Source: Paramecium octaurelia
Taxonomy: Eukaryota > Ciliophora > Oligohymenophorea > Peniculida > Parameciidae
Length of the DNA stretch: 64,000 nucleotides
Assembly: GCA_905182995.1 (NCBI GenBank)
Contig: CAJJDP010000131.1
Coordinates: 180,307-244,306, forward strand
Direction: 5' to 3'
Within the stretch, counting starts at the first letter, position 1. The number at the start of each line of letters is the position of its first letter. Positions 47,084 through 59,286 of the stretch are shown piece after piece. Position numbers and translations under genes: made by a program. The notes below the pieces were generated by a model. The model made no database searches. It was not told the origin of the DNA and saw only the letters and a program-made list of their open reading frames with translations.

Positions 47084-49288
47084 ATGGAAGTCCTATAAAA
47101 AATACTCAAAACCCAGGGAACCAATGTAACTGCCATTGATTTGGAGTTCAAGTATTTTCATCCTTAATCTATCCAGATAAATCTAGAATTTGGAAGAACT
47201 CATGCCTCAATTAGCGAACTTTAGCAATTTAAAAGAAGTACTTAATCCCTCTAAGAATTAAGCTCAATCTAAATGGAAATCGTCTATCTAATTTGCCTGA
47301 TGATTTGGGATTGCTTGATACAGTCGAATTCTTGTGTCTGACAAACAACATCTTTACCGATGTAACTTTATTTAATCTTAAATCATAATTAGCTAGGACA
47401 AGTAGTGGAAGCTTTATAAACCATGCCCAATCTAATTTAACTTGAAATAAGTCTATCTTCCAAAGAAGAGGAGCAATTCATTATTGAATCCCTTCCAAAT
47501 CTATTAATTTTGAATTCCTAGAAAATCAATTAGGACTAAGAACCTGTTGATGAAACTTCAGAATAGCAAAGTCAACAACCATCAGAGAGATCCATGAGTG
47601 CTCAGTAGGAAATTACCCTCTAATAATATGATCTTGAATAAATGGCAGTACTAATAATAACTATCCTAGATATTATACGATAACATTAGAGAGTATAAAA
47701 AAGATGAACAAGATGATAAGCTTTTCGATTAATAAATTAGAACTATCATGTTAGATTTATAATCTAAGGTGAAGTAAAATAACCCAGATCATTTAACAAA
47801 TTTATATATCTTAACAGTATCAATATATTTTAATGTAGGCTAAATATAATTTATATGAAATTTGTTTTAAATCAATTCTAAAATACTTCAAATCCAATGA
47901 AAAGAAGTTAGATATCATATTTACTAAAATTCACGATATGCATTTGTCAATCTTTAATGATATGAGCAATGTAATATAGAATGTAAAATCATCTTCCAAA
48001 AATACTTCACAAATATAGATTAACTAAAAACAATTGGATTTATCCTAATAACAGTAACCAGACAAAAGTGTTGAAAATAGACTCCGATTGGAATTGAAAG
48101 AATTGCAGTCAATAAATAATGAATTGGAGAAAGAAAATAAAAAATATTTAGATTTATTGATAAAGCATTCTAAGGGTGAAAAGGTTTCATTGCCAAATAG
48201 CGAAAATACTTAGAAATAAAGTGATGCGTATCAAACATAGCATTTCACAAAGAATTTACAATAACAAAATACTTAATAGTACAACAATCAAATATTTTCA
48301 TCAAAATAGTCATAGTAAGTGAACTCTATACCATAATAAGTTAATGTTAGAAATTTGACTCTTAAATAATTGAAGGATGTCATAAATGAAATTTATGAAA
48401 GTAAACAAAAATTTGATTAAAAGTGTTCTGAATCTAAATTGCCCAGAGAAACTATGGAATAGCATATGTATACATTTTTAAATCAGAAATATGGACTTAA
48501 GAATCTCATTATTGAATGGGCAACTTCTATAATAAATTCTCTTAAGAAATATGCTGCTGATGACAATGACATAGCTGTGTTTGGTAAGATTTTAAGGAAT
48601 GAGTGTGATGAAGAATTTCGATTTGTCTAAACTCAGGTGAAGAACACTATGCAGGAATTATTAAAGGTATTTAGTAATTTGATGATAATTTTAGATGTAT
48701 TTAAGAGGAAAGCACCCTTTGAAACATCAGGCTGAAATTAAAGAGATGCTTAATTAAAGAATCAATGGATAATTATATGAAGAGGAGGCCGTGGACATTA
48801 TTAAATACATGTACAATTAAGAGGACTCAGAATTATTGTTGGATAAATTGAAGCAATATTATATTGTACCACAGAAACCTAATGATCGAAGACTCACGAG
48901 AGAAGAACAATTAATGTTATTACAAGAGAAGGATAAATACATGTTAGAATATTAGGTTTTCCAGAAAATAATTTTGGATTTTTAACTCAAATCTCATGAA
49001 AAGTATTTAAAAAAGTTCATTGTAATTTTCAAAGAAATGGACACAGATCTTAATGGAATAATTGATGAAGTATGATTTTTATGATTATGATAGAATGAAT
49101 TCAGAAATCTGATTGATGTTTTGAATTTTGATGCTGGAGACTTAGACATTCAAAAATACTTGAATATTGTTGATCCCTATAGTCATCAATAGATCACATT
49201 CTCATAATGTGTTACACTGTTTTCATCTGAATCCGTTCCAGGATCGAATGGATAAATGTAAATACTCTAAAGAATTTCAGAATTATGA
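47084..49288 (+). CDS. Leucine-rich-repeat and EF-hand protein
   Basis: The protein is 675 aa after seven introns (25, 25, 31, 22, 22, 28 and 24 nt; exact frame). It starts MEVLQKILKTQGTNVTAID. The LRR part is near the N-terminus: LEELMPQLANFSNLKELNLN, GNRLSNLPDDLGLLDTVEFL and LTNNIFTD, then a capping repeat. A coiled coil (LRLELKELQSINNELEKENK) and a large helical region (KQLKDVINEIYESKQKFDQK ... LKNLIIEWATSIINSLKKYA) follow. An EF-hand-like loop (FKEMDTDLNGIIDENEFRNL) lies near the C-terminus, with good Ca-binding positions D-T-D-N-...-E. The combination suggests a Ca-responsive ciliary scaffold; the specific family is not recognised. Confidence 0.8.
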
Positions 49289-49372
49289 AATTTTAATAAT
49301 ACATATAATTAAATGAATTGATTTAGCAAATTTATAAAATTAATGGTGTGTTTGGGTTTAATAATTAATTAA

Positions 49373-50749
49373 ATGAACCCTTAAGTAGATTTTGGAAAGT
49401 CAGCTCTTATGCTATCATTATAGGTTGCTGCTCAAGCTAGTTTGTACACAAAATTGTAGATGGAGAGATAGCATCTTTTTACAAGCACAGTTATAGATGC
49501 AACCAATGATTTTAAATAATTGTGTTTGATTCATTTAAATTTTCTTCGTAATTAGCTTTACAATCCTGGTTTATAGCCTGTGTTGGAGAGCTAAGAAGAA
49601 TATAATAATAGGAAGTCATCCTTGTATTCACCACTTTTAAAGAATAGATAATTTAAAAGCTTAGAACCTTAATTGGATATTTATGTACAACCTGTGACTG
49701 CTGTTTAAAAAAACAAATATCAACCACCCTAATATTTCAGTGTTCATCAAAGCACCAAGAGTGTTGAAACTCTATCGTAACAATTATCCCAAATAAAGAT
49801 TGATAAACAATAAGATATTTTGATGAGTGAAAAGATTGACAGAGAACTTGACAATGTGGATCCGTCAATTGAATTATCGTAAATCAAAGATGAACACTAT
49901 TTGAGAGACTATTCTGAAGTGTAATAAGAGTAGAAAAAGAAATAATTCCAAAAGTACAGGAAGTTTGAAAAAAACAATCAATTTTCTTAGGCTAAATCGA
50001 ATTGGTATGAGGATGCAGATATCTCCTATTAAATAACTTCTCATAGTGATGATTTTTCAGCTGAGAACTCCCATAACTTTTATTGGGATGACGAATAAGA
50101 GGATGATGATGACAGTGAGGAGTTTTCTATTATGGATTTTTAAAAACAAATGATTGATATTCAACCTGAAATTATTGATCAATAAAATGAGAATAGTCTG
50201 CCATTTCTAATCAAAACATCAGAAAGTTAAATCAAAATTGATCATAATACTCCTAAGAAAAAAAGATTGTATTGCAATAACAAAAAAATACCTGTTTGGG
50301 CTCAAGATCTACAGGTATTTATGATTAATAGTATTAATTTATAGGTAGTACAATAAAAATGCGGATAGCAGAAGTAAGATCCAGCCCATTTGTTTGGAAT
50401 ACTTAGTCAAAAAGCTGTGGATTAGGCATTTTTATTATCAAATAGCAAATAGGCTGAAAATTCAATGAAATGGAAGAAATAAAAAGAGATTCTGAATAAT
50501 TAGATACAAAATTTAAATTCCAAAAGCAAGGAGAGTTATAGAAAATTAAAAAAATATCAGTAAAATGTAATTATTTTAAATAATAATTAAAGTCAAGTTA
50601 AAAGTTTAATGATTACAGATAGAATTTTCTGTTTGGTTAATAAGTAAGGAAAAACTTCTTAAATTTATTCCCCAAAGATGCCTAAGCAATTACTAAATGA
50701 AATTAATAATATTAAAAATGAAGACAATTAATCAAAAGTTAAAGCTTGA
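49373..50749 (+). CDS. INCENP-like protein with IN-box (Aurora-binding)
   Basis: The protein is 448 aa with one 30-nt intron at 50315-50344 (exact frame). It starts MNPQVDFGKSALMLSLQ; an in-frame ATG also lies at 49343. The N-terminal 70 aa are helical, the middle is acidic and Gln-rich with coiled coil (DDEQEDDDDSEEFSIM). At 50290-50440 comes the IN-box: KIPVWAQDLQ, then 8 residues, QDPAHLFGILSQKAVDQAF. The Trp...DPxx(I/L)FG spacing matches the Aurora-activating box of INCENP as I know it. INCENP is the chromosomal passenger scaffold that activates Aurora B. Unusually, about 90 aa of coiled coil follow the box. Function by analogy; not proven. Confidence 0.65.
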
Positions 50750-52140
50750 TCTTACTCTATTAACAGTTGTATCATAATTCTCCTTTAAATGGAGATGCTT
50801 TCTTTCAGCTTTATGAAATAATTGGCTGACTGGACTTTATTTTTTTTGATTAAATTCTGGTTGATTTTCATCATTAATTTTATTCTTTAGAAAGGTTTAT
50901 AAGAGTTCGATCTAATTAGAAATAGAATTGATCTTTGATTATGGAGTCTATTATTAAACAACCAATTCATTGAAAGCAACAATAAGTAATGTGATATTAT
51001 CACTGCTTTTACGAAGTACAACTTCTTTGAGAACAGAATCAACTGCTGCTGAAATCTATCCATGTAGATTATGAGTATTCTTCTGTGATTCAAGTTCTGC
51101 CCATATCTTCTTGATCACTTCTTCAGATTTCATCTTATCAAAAATTCCATCGCCTAAATTTAAAATTACATATTACATCCCATCACAATAAAATCATTCT
51201 CTTGAGTAATACGAAAAATTTGAATGTCTGGTTCTGCAATGACCACATTTTCATTACCTCCAAATTGTCCCAATTTTGCCTCTATATCCCCAAATGTCCT
51301 AGAAACTGATAATCTCCCAGGGAACACTCTATACGGTCCTACTATTTGTAAACCGTTTTCATTTATTAGATGTGTTTAGTATACTTTACCTCCATTTTTT
51401 TAAATTCTTTCATATTCTATTTCCGGTTTATGATCAACTGATAACTCCATCAATTTTTTCCCTTTCTCTTGACTTAATATTGCTCTACAATCTCCAACAT
51501 TTGCCACATAACAATAATCTCCAACCACTAAAGTAATTAGCGCACAAGAACCACTTCTCTCTTGCTTTCCCTTTCCATACTATTCCAAGGCTTAAGCAAG
51601 AAAATCCTTTTCAGCCATTTGAAATCCTTTTTTAATGGCTGCCACTGGATTCCAAGGGAATTCGCTTTACTTAGTCACATATTAGTGTAAGTTATCTCTT
51701 AAGAAATCAGCACAGGTCGATCCTCCATGTCCATCATAAACCCCAAAGAAGGCACATTTAGGCCATGTTTCCTGAGATCTGTGTTGTGGTTTGATGATAT
51801 TCAAGATGATGGATACTCTGTCCTCATTATAATTCCTAATGATTCCTTAATTTGTATTTGCTGCGTATGCTTTTATTAGACCATTGTTGTTTTGGGAACA
51901 TCTGGTTGGTTCATAATTAGGTAGAACTACATTTCTACTTTTGGTAAGTTATTTTAGATCAACTAAGCTATGATAATTGATTTCTTATTTTTTGAGCCTA
52001 ATTTATTTCTTTAATGTAGGAGAAACATCACATTGATATTCTTTTTGCAATGATGTATTTTCTTTTTACTTTTTAATTGAATTGATATCAAAAATAAGGT
52101 TATTGAGGGATGAAAAGTGATCCTTTGATCTGTAGTTCAT
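50732..52140 (-). CDS. PP2C-type protein phosphatase
   Basis: The protein is 461 aa with one 23-nt intron (exact frame). It starts MNYRSKDHFSSLNNLIFDIN, a non-catalytic N-terminus of about 120 aa. PP2C motifs: GIIRNYNEDRVS, CAFFGVYDGHGGSTCADFL (metal-binding DGHGG), GSCALITLVVGDYCYVANVG and DCRAIL (GDSR-like), LSVDHKP, GRLSVSRTFGD and FIVMGCDGIFDKM (metal Asp), KSSDNITLLIV. All metal-binding Asp appear present, so it should be an active Mn/Mg-dependent Ser/Thr phosphatase. The C-terminus is a Gln/Lys-rich tail. Its 3' end overlaps the INCENP-like gene by 18 bp in antisense. Confidence 0.93.
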
Positions 52141-52246
52141 AATAATTTTAATTTGAATTTATAATTTTTGTACAACGTACATTATAATATTGTATAAAAT
52201 TAGCTGATTGAAGACAATAAAAAAAGGAATTTAAAATTTACATATG

Positions 52247-55200
52247 TCAATCAATATAATCCGATGCAACAAAAGCCACCACTGGTTTTTCGTATCTTAA
52301 CCCTAAATCCTCTTAAATTATTCCTGCCAAAAAAGGCATGTTAATTCTTATTGTTCTATTCCCTAAGTCTTTTATGATGTTTTAAAGTATCGTATGATTG
52401 TATGCCAATGAAAAATTAATAAAAGACCAATTCGGAAGGGGTTAGCTTATAGTCATACATGTCTAGAATTAAGGTATAAAGAGATCACATGAGGTTTACG
52501 GCTATTTATTATGGAATTCCTAATTGAACAGGATATACATTACTTAATAAATTACGTCAGTGAATCTGACATAATCATCTCGGATGGATTCAATTTGATT
52601 GTGAGCTACTTCCATTCCAAAAAAATAGAATCCTGGATTGAATAATTTTACATAATAGATCTTACAATTAATTTGGGGGAATGTTGAAACATAGATAAAA
52701 TTCTATTCGTTGGGGACTTCTATGTATTTCGATCCCTCTAATATGATCTCCCTTGATCTCAACCATTTCAGCTGGAGATTTGTATATTGGGTCATCACTT
52801 AAGTATGTTTTGGATCAATAGAGGGATGAGATGTTAAATTATCTAAATATTTGAGTACTTCTTTTTCATTTTTAAATTCAGTAAATTTTGTCATTGGTAA
52901 TTAAGCTAGGCTATTCTTTATCTTATCAATAATGAATTGATTTCGTTCATATGGTTTATGCAAATTGTAATGAAAACAATCTTCAGCAAACTAGAATATA
53001 GTTTTAGTCTTCAGATAACTTAAAGTATTGGTTTCTTCATTCCTTGCTTCAGATTATTAGAGTGAGTAATATGAATTAAATTTAATAGAAATATTGTGTT
53101 CTACTCTAGGTTAACTAATGGTTTGATTTAAATAATAGTATACTAAGAATTAGATCGTTTCATTGTAAAGATTGTCCTTCTCAATTAAGTCTTGTAATCA
53201 TTCTCAATTATCCTCCACTTGAATCCAACCTTCTTTATCGCCTCTGAAATGTACTTATTAGCCATGCTCTGTCCATTATTCTATGGATAATGGTTCTATT
53301 ATAGTTATATATCTATATCTAACCTATGCTATTAAGATTTCAGAAGCAGATTTGTCATGTCCAAAAACCAAATCGACTATTTGAGTTAAAAAGGCATCAA
53401 AGAAACACTCAGATTTGCATGAAATCATTTCAATGATCCAAAGTCTTTCATTTATCTTATTTTTATCTACATATAGGATACAATATCCTTGAACCAAGTT
53501 ATCTACCAAAAACTATAATACACATGACTCTTGCTAATAATACATAATATCAATCAGTCTTTGTGAATCATTCTCAAAGGAATCATGTGTCAATTAGCAA
53601 GAAAATCTAACTATTTCTTTGACTCTCAATTCAATATCCTTAGGGTTAATCTGCATCACTAACACTTCAAAATCCTCTTCCACTTTCTTAGCTGCCTAAG
53701 TTGGCTAACATTTTTTGATTATGTCTTCTTGCTGTACTAACATTGAAAAGATTGGTTTATTAATGTAATCCAAATCCGATTGAACAATTCCTATTAGAAA
53801 TGGAAAATTGATTAGCTTCTCTCCTTCAAAACTATAGTTAATACTGTTCATTCCAATTCTAGGAAAATTGATTTCTAAGAATGTTTCGCTTGTAAAATAA
53901 GATTGCAATTTGCAATTTGTTAAGTTTTATCTATTGCCAACACAACTGAAAAAAGGAAGCCATAAATTGTATTATGATAAACCCTTTCTATCGTATTTCT
54001 CAAAAATCTCATTCACTAAAGTTTGTATATCCTAAGTAATCTCATCATTTTTTAATTCAAAAATATATCTAATTTTCAGAATTCATTTAATACATTTTAA
54101 TAAAGGGATCTGTAGTCGATATTAAATACAGTCTTCGTAGACTATTTTAATCATTACTTGACAATTGCCACAATGATGCTTCTTCTAAACCATCTTTTGA
54201 TCTCTTATTAAGAAGTAAACTATACTTATGGAAAACGTATATAAGGTTAAAAAGTTTATTTTTGAATTTCCGATGAAAATACTAGAAATTGCAAGTTCAT
54301 ATGGAAATACTGTAAATAAACAGGACCTTGCACTGGAGATTTAAATCTTGGACAAACTTTCTAAACATCTTTCACATTCTACAGATGTTGAAACTGAGAT
54401 CCATAAATTTTCTATTTCTAAATTGATAGTATTATTATTTACCACTAAGTATTTTGCAATTTCCTAGGTCTTCTCCTCAAACACAATCAAGTTAGACTTA
54501 CCTAAATTAGCACAAAATTGACACTCCATTAATTCTTCATCACTATTTAATTTTAATTTTTTTATTCTAGATAACGTTCTTGCATAAATAAAACAAATAG
54601 GATCGTAAATGATTGACATACTTTCCTATTCTTATTCAGTCCTTTTAATATCTAGCACATATTAAGTATAATTAACCTTCAGATTTTCAATGGTTATTAT
54701 CTTAGAAAAATAAAAATTTAGAATTTTAAGATTCTACTCAAAACATTCCAATAAAGTGAAATTTATACCTAATTGCTCAAAAGAGTCTCCATGGTTTATC
54801 AACATTCTAATAAAATGTTGTATAATTTTATCAAATATCTACTCCTTGCACACAATCAAATGAATCACCCATTTTCTAATATTGCAATCCTATTCTACGC
54901 TGGCCAATATTATTCCTAGATCGGATATTTACAACATTATCGCCTCCAATCCATAACTCAAGGTTTCTTATATATAAGTTGAAGGCTGTAAGAAACTCTT
55001 GTGAAAATCTTCGCAATTAGAGGAAAGCCAAAAACTTAAAATCTAAGGAATATCCTTGATTGGCCATTCCTTAATAACAAATGAAATATCATCTGAGCTA
55101 TAGATCTCTTGACTTCTGTACTCAGGAAGGGGCGGCAATTCGATCTACAATTTATTTATACTTCCCTTTCTGGATGTAACTTAACCACTTTACATATCCT

Positions 55201-56075
55201 TTGTTCGAAAGAAATTAGTTTTTGTTTTTAGTTGGGTTCTGCTCTTAAATTCCGACTGTTTGGATGTAAATGACACTGCTATATAAGTCTAGAGTTCTTT
55301 GATTTTTTTTAAGTATTTTTGATCAAGCTTATGTTTAGTTAGATAATCAAAATATTCTAAATCTCTTTGATAGGCTTGATTAATAATTTCCATATAAAAA
55401 ATATCATCAGCGGTTTCACTTATATGAAAGAATTTCATTAGGACTGGATTCTTCTAAAACAGAAACTTATGATCTTTCTTGATTTTCAAAATGTAATTCT
55501 CCCCTTGATAAATCCATTGGTAATTGTAGGCATATTGAATATACAATTTATTCACCCATTTTCTTTAGTATTCAACAAGATTCAAAGTAATTTTTCTAAG
55601 ATCATAGATGTAATTTGAAATTAGGCATACAAATTCTATGATATTCTCACTTTGTTAGATTGCCAATGCTTCACTTAAACAAATTTCTCTACTGATAGTT
55701 AATTGATGCAAAGTCTTAATAATGCTTCCATGTAGTTTATAACTTTCAATTTCTTATTTCATCAGATATTCCTGACATGCAAGATTTGAAGTCAGAATAA
55801 AGTAGTAATACTTCTAATGAATTTCAGGAATCTTGTTTTCATTCCAGAGTCTCTAAATCTCAAAAAACAACTCTCTTTATGGGAAATTGTTTTATACTAA
55901 AATTTGACTAAAATATACTTTGTATAAGTTCTATAGTTTATTTCGCTCTGAAAGTCTGAGGAGATTTAGGACTAGGACTCGGACTAAGTATTTTTGTATT
56001 AAAATTAGATCTACTTGTAGTTGTTGCTAGTTATAAACGAAATTATGCTGCACTTTATGATTTATTAAATTACAT
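52247..56075 (-). CDS. Large unknown protein, frame broken by three TGAs
   Basis: The frame runs 1269 codons with one 22-nt intron near 55900 and starts MQFNKSQSAAQFRLQLATTT. It is helical with a Ser/Pro linker at the start, scattered Cys pairs (MECQFCANLG, VECERCLESL, KHHCGNCQVM) and a C-terminus MPFLAGIIQEDLGLRYEKPV. Three in-frame TGAs interrupt it (54083-54085, 53204-53206, 53198-53200), flanked by sensible sequence (KCIK-TGA-ILKIRYIFELK; VEDN-TGA-E-TGA-LQDLIEKD). Intron searches give nothing of right size for the first; a 39-nt intron could remove the last two. There are about 13 TGG codons elsewhere. It may be a decaying gene, readthrough, or error. A ubiquitin-hydrolase-like C-terminus was considered but is not supported. 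Confidence 0.6.
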
Positions 56076-56162
56076 TAATATAATAATTGATATCAATTGC
56101 TATAAGAAGTACATGTGAAAGGTTACTGCTCCAAAGCAACAAATCCATATCTACTACTATTT

Positions 56163-57725
56163 TCAATTCCCCAAGCTATGTTTCCACAGATGTTCAATAT
56201 TACAATTCCAAAGTCGATGTAAAATATTATGTGACCGAACTTGTACTTCTTTAAATAGTAATAACCTAAATTCGTAAACGTGAGCACTGCGATTATCTAA
56301 TATAATTAAGTATATAAATACCCCTAGGCCATAAAAGAAGAATTGATCGCCAACGGAGATTATTGAATTTTGGATATTTCCAACAATAAGATCTGTAAAA
56401 ACCTGTAAGCAAATTAAAAAGTAACAATAATTGGCTGTAGCACCTGCAACAGCGGCTATCAATTTAAACTGAACCATTGTTATAACCATCATTAATCCTG
56501 CTGCCATACCAATAAATCCTGCAATAAAACCAGTTGCCCATCCTGCTGTATAAATTAGAAAGAATTTCTCAAATTGATTATAATACCTTTCGTGATTGTA
56601 AAAGTTTATTGTGTCTTTCAACAACTCCTTTTTCCTTTAAAAAAAATAAACCAAACTAGTAATTATCATGTTCACAGCAATCAAAAGTAGGACGACATAA
56701 AAGTTCCAAGGCTAACAAGGTTCCTTGTCTCTATTTTCAGTGTCATTAGTATTGCCACTCGGAAAGAAATATGGTGACAATTGTTAAGGAGATGATCTCA
56801 TCAACAAGATTAACTAATTTAATCCTTCATAAATACTTCGTTAATGGCAAAATTGAATAAAGTTATTAGGATGGGAGTTAATGGGAATCTTTAACATTGC
56901 TCGTCATAAAATATCTTATATAATTTGGCCTAATTTTCACTGTATTAGTTTTGATCTTTCATCTCTGTGAGACTTAAGAGAGCTGATTGATTTCTTAAAT
57001 CATTATTGGTCTCTTTGCTCTTCTCGATTATATCCTACTTCTTCGCATAATATAATAAAACTGGAGAAATAACGACAAAAAATAACACCTGAAAAGACAA
57101 TAATGGCAACAAAGGCAGAAAATTTGCTAATTCACTACCCATACACATACTGATAGGAATCCCCAAAGTGTATATCAGGGCAATCTCATAATTGATAATT
57201 GGTCTTTCATCGACATCGGGATGACTAAATTTATTCAGAATACATACTTCTAGAAGAAGATGAATATCATGTTCACCAGTTGGGCACTAAACATTAAGCA
57301 TGACGTGATATCCCCAGCTATCGATGCATCGTAATTTAATATTGCCTAGAGAAAAGGCCTTTTTACTGTACCTCCTAAAATTGATCGAACCTACTATTTA
57401 CCTCCCAATGCACCCAAACTTCCTATTCCTATAACTGGTATTATCAGTATATATATAATAATATTTAAAGCATTTGGGTCGAGCATGGATTTCCTGCAAC
57501 ACCCTTTTATATTAATTCCAAAACCAGAATCACTCTAAATGTTCAAAGGCAAACATTTGCTCAATTATCCACATGAATTCGCACTACAAGCAAGACCGCC
57601 ATTAAAAAGTGAATAGAGTGGGTCTGTACAGGTGGGCTATTTCATTCAATTAATTAAAAATGTCTCTAATAACCATAGGTTAAGATTTAAAACACAAAAA
57701 TGATCTTAAATTTAAAAAGAAGCAT
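56163..57725 (-). CDS. TauE/SafE-family membrane transporter
   Basis: The C-terminal half shows the family's Gly-rich helices (TGFIAGFIGMAAGLMMVITM, VQFKLIAAVAGATANYC ... FTDLIVGNIQNS). An earlier half shows the matching repeat (IPVIGIGSLGALGG and FLQAILNYDASIAGDITSCL). An extracellular Cys-rich N-terminus (TCTDPLYSLFNGGLACSANS, then CLPLN and GCCRKSM) and a first exon with a signal-peptide-like start MLLFKFKIIFVFQILTYG (ATG at 57725) are joined by an intron I could not place with certainty; otherwise an ATG at 57645 starts the protein. TauE/SafE proteins export sulfite or sulfonates; the eukaryotic substrate is unknown. The 3' end at 56163 is secure. Confidence 0.75.
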
Positions 57726-58570
57726 AAGAAATCAAACTCAAGAAATGTAGTAAAAAACTATAATTATACTCTTTCAGATTTTATAACTAATATCATGTAT
57801 TTGCTCTAACCATAATTTTTCCAATTTTTTAAATAATTTACAATAATATTATTTCAAATTATAATAATAATTTAAATAGAATTAATTGTGTAACTAGCAA
57901 TCCAATATTATACTGTTTTGTTCGTAAATGGTTATTCAAATTGCAATCATTTAATATGCCTAAATTCTATAATTTTTGGCTATATATTTATGATAGAAAG
58001 AATTTTAATTTTATCAAATTCAATAGAGGTACAGGAAAATCGGTCTGGCATGATGTTAAAGGTTATGCAGAGATTTGATCAATTCAATTTTATAGATAGA
58101 TAAGTTTGAAATACATTATTTGAACTAATGAATATAGAATTAATTTACGATAAGTTACATAATTTAAGATGTAATGAATTTATTTTATAATCTTCAGTTT
58201 TTTTAATCAGAATAAGTATATTAATGTTAATGATCATTGTAATTTCAGAAAATCGATGACAAAAATGATAAAAATTAAAGTGCAAATGTGTTTAGCAAAT
58301 ACTGAAAAGAAATTCATTACAGACAGAGAGTGTTATATTAAATAATAGAAAAAAATATATATATTGTTTTATTAATAATATTTCAAGAAACTTAATATCA
58401 ACTCAAGAGTGATCATGATTTTCATTTCTTTATAATCACATGAGCACATCACTTTAGCATTAACAATTTTATTTTAAAGAGCTCAAAATGAAATTTGATA
58501 AAAAAAGAGTTAATTTTGAATAGATTTACAAATAATATTTTTGAAGAAGATGAAAAATGTTTCATGAATA
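57726..58570. other. Region with weak coding traces only
   Basis: AT-rich sequence with a few short frames, for example one near 57918-58103. Around 58470-58570 the plus strand reads KKELILNRFTNNIFEEDEKC and FMNNALNLQ in a frame different from the one at 58571, suggesting that the decayed gene downstream once extended into this stretch. Confidence 0.4.
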
Positions 58571-59239
58571 ATGCTCTCAATCTTTAAGTATAACTTGAGT
58601 AAAGATGATTTTAGCGATTAATTCGAACTTTGTATTTAGAAATATAATCAAGAATAAAAATATTATGCTAATCTCTTAAGTCTTAACAAAAAAAGATGAA
58701 TCCAATAAATACATTAGATTTTGATTTGATTTGAAGATAATAATTGTTCGTTCATGAAATATAATTTATTGATAAGTGATACAATATTCAAAGAAACTTA
58801 GGAATATTTGATAAATAAAGTGAATGAGAGGGATACAAGTTTCCTGAATATATGTGGATTTTAATAAAATAAAGGTTCTTTATGGAACTTACTGTTTAAG
58901 TAAACAATTAATAATAGATGATCAATATAGAACCCTTAAAAAATAATAGAATTGAAAGATGATATTTATCATTGAATTGACTTGCTATTGGCCATATGAT
59001 TAATCTTATTTAGAAGGGTTGGAACTAATCATTAATTATTACTAAAACGAGGTAGAATTAATGGAAACTTTATGGAGTTTTAAATATTTAATGCTTTCGA
59101 TGAGAATTATCATCCTGTGCCAATAATTTCAAAATACCCTTCGGAGAATAATCTAACTATATCAAGCTTGGTGAGGCTTTGCTTTGAATACTTTGATCAA
59201 GTTCAGATCCTATAATTAAAGTCAGCTCAGGTATTCTGA
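58571..59239 (+). pseudogene. Decayed gene, frame broken by five TGAs
   Basis: One plus-strand frame runs about 220 codons to TGA 59237 and looks coding for most of its length: YNLSKDDFSDQFELCIQKYN, KYYANLLSLNKK, KYNLLISDTIFKETQEYL ... GSLWNLLFKQTINN, MEFQIFNAFDENYHPVPIIS and SLVRLCFEYFDQVQILQLKS. TGA occurs in frame at 58697, 58727, 58919, 58973 and 58997. An apparent frame change lies before 58571. No introns fit. This is best read as a degenerate gene remnant of unknown family; the alternative is a frame in which TGA is read through. Confidence 0.55.
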
Positions 59240-59286
59240 TTGTTTATATTCTAATCAATATATAAAAACGGATTATAAATATATTT

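Noticed and set aside
52247-53320. Ubiquitin-specific protease C-terminus
   Set aside because: A His-rich stretch followed by GWIQVED looked like the end of a USP fold, but no catalytic Cys box was seen elsewhere in the frame.
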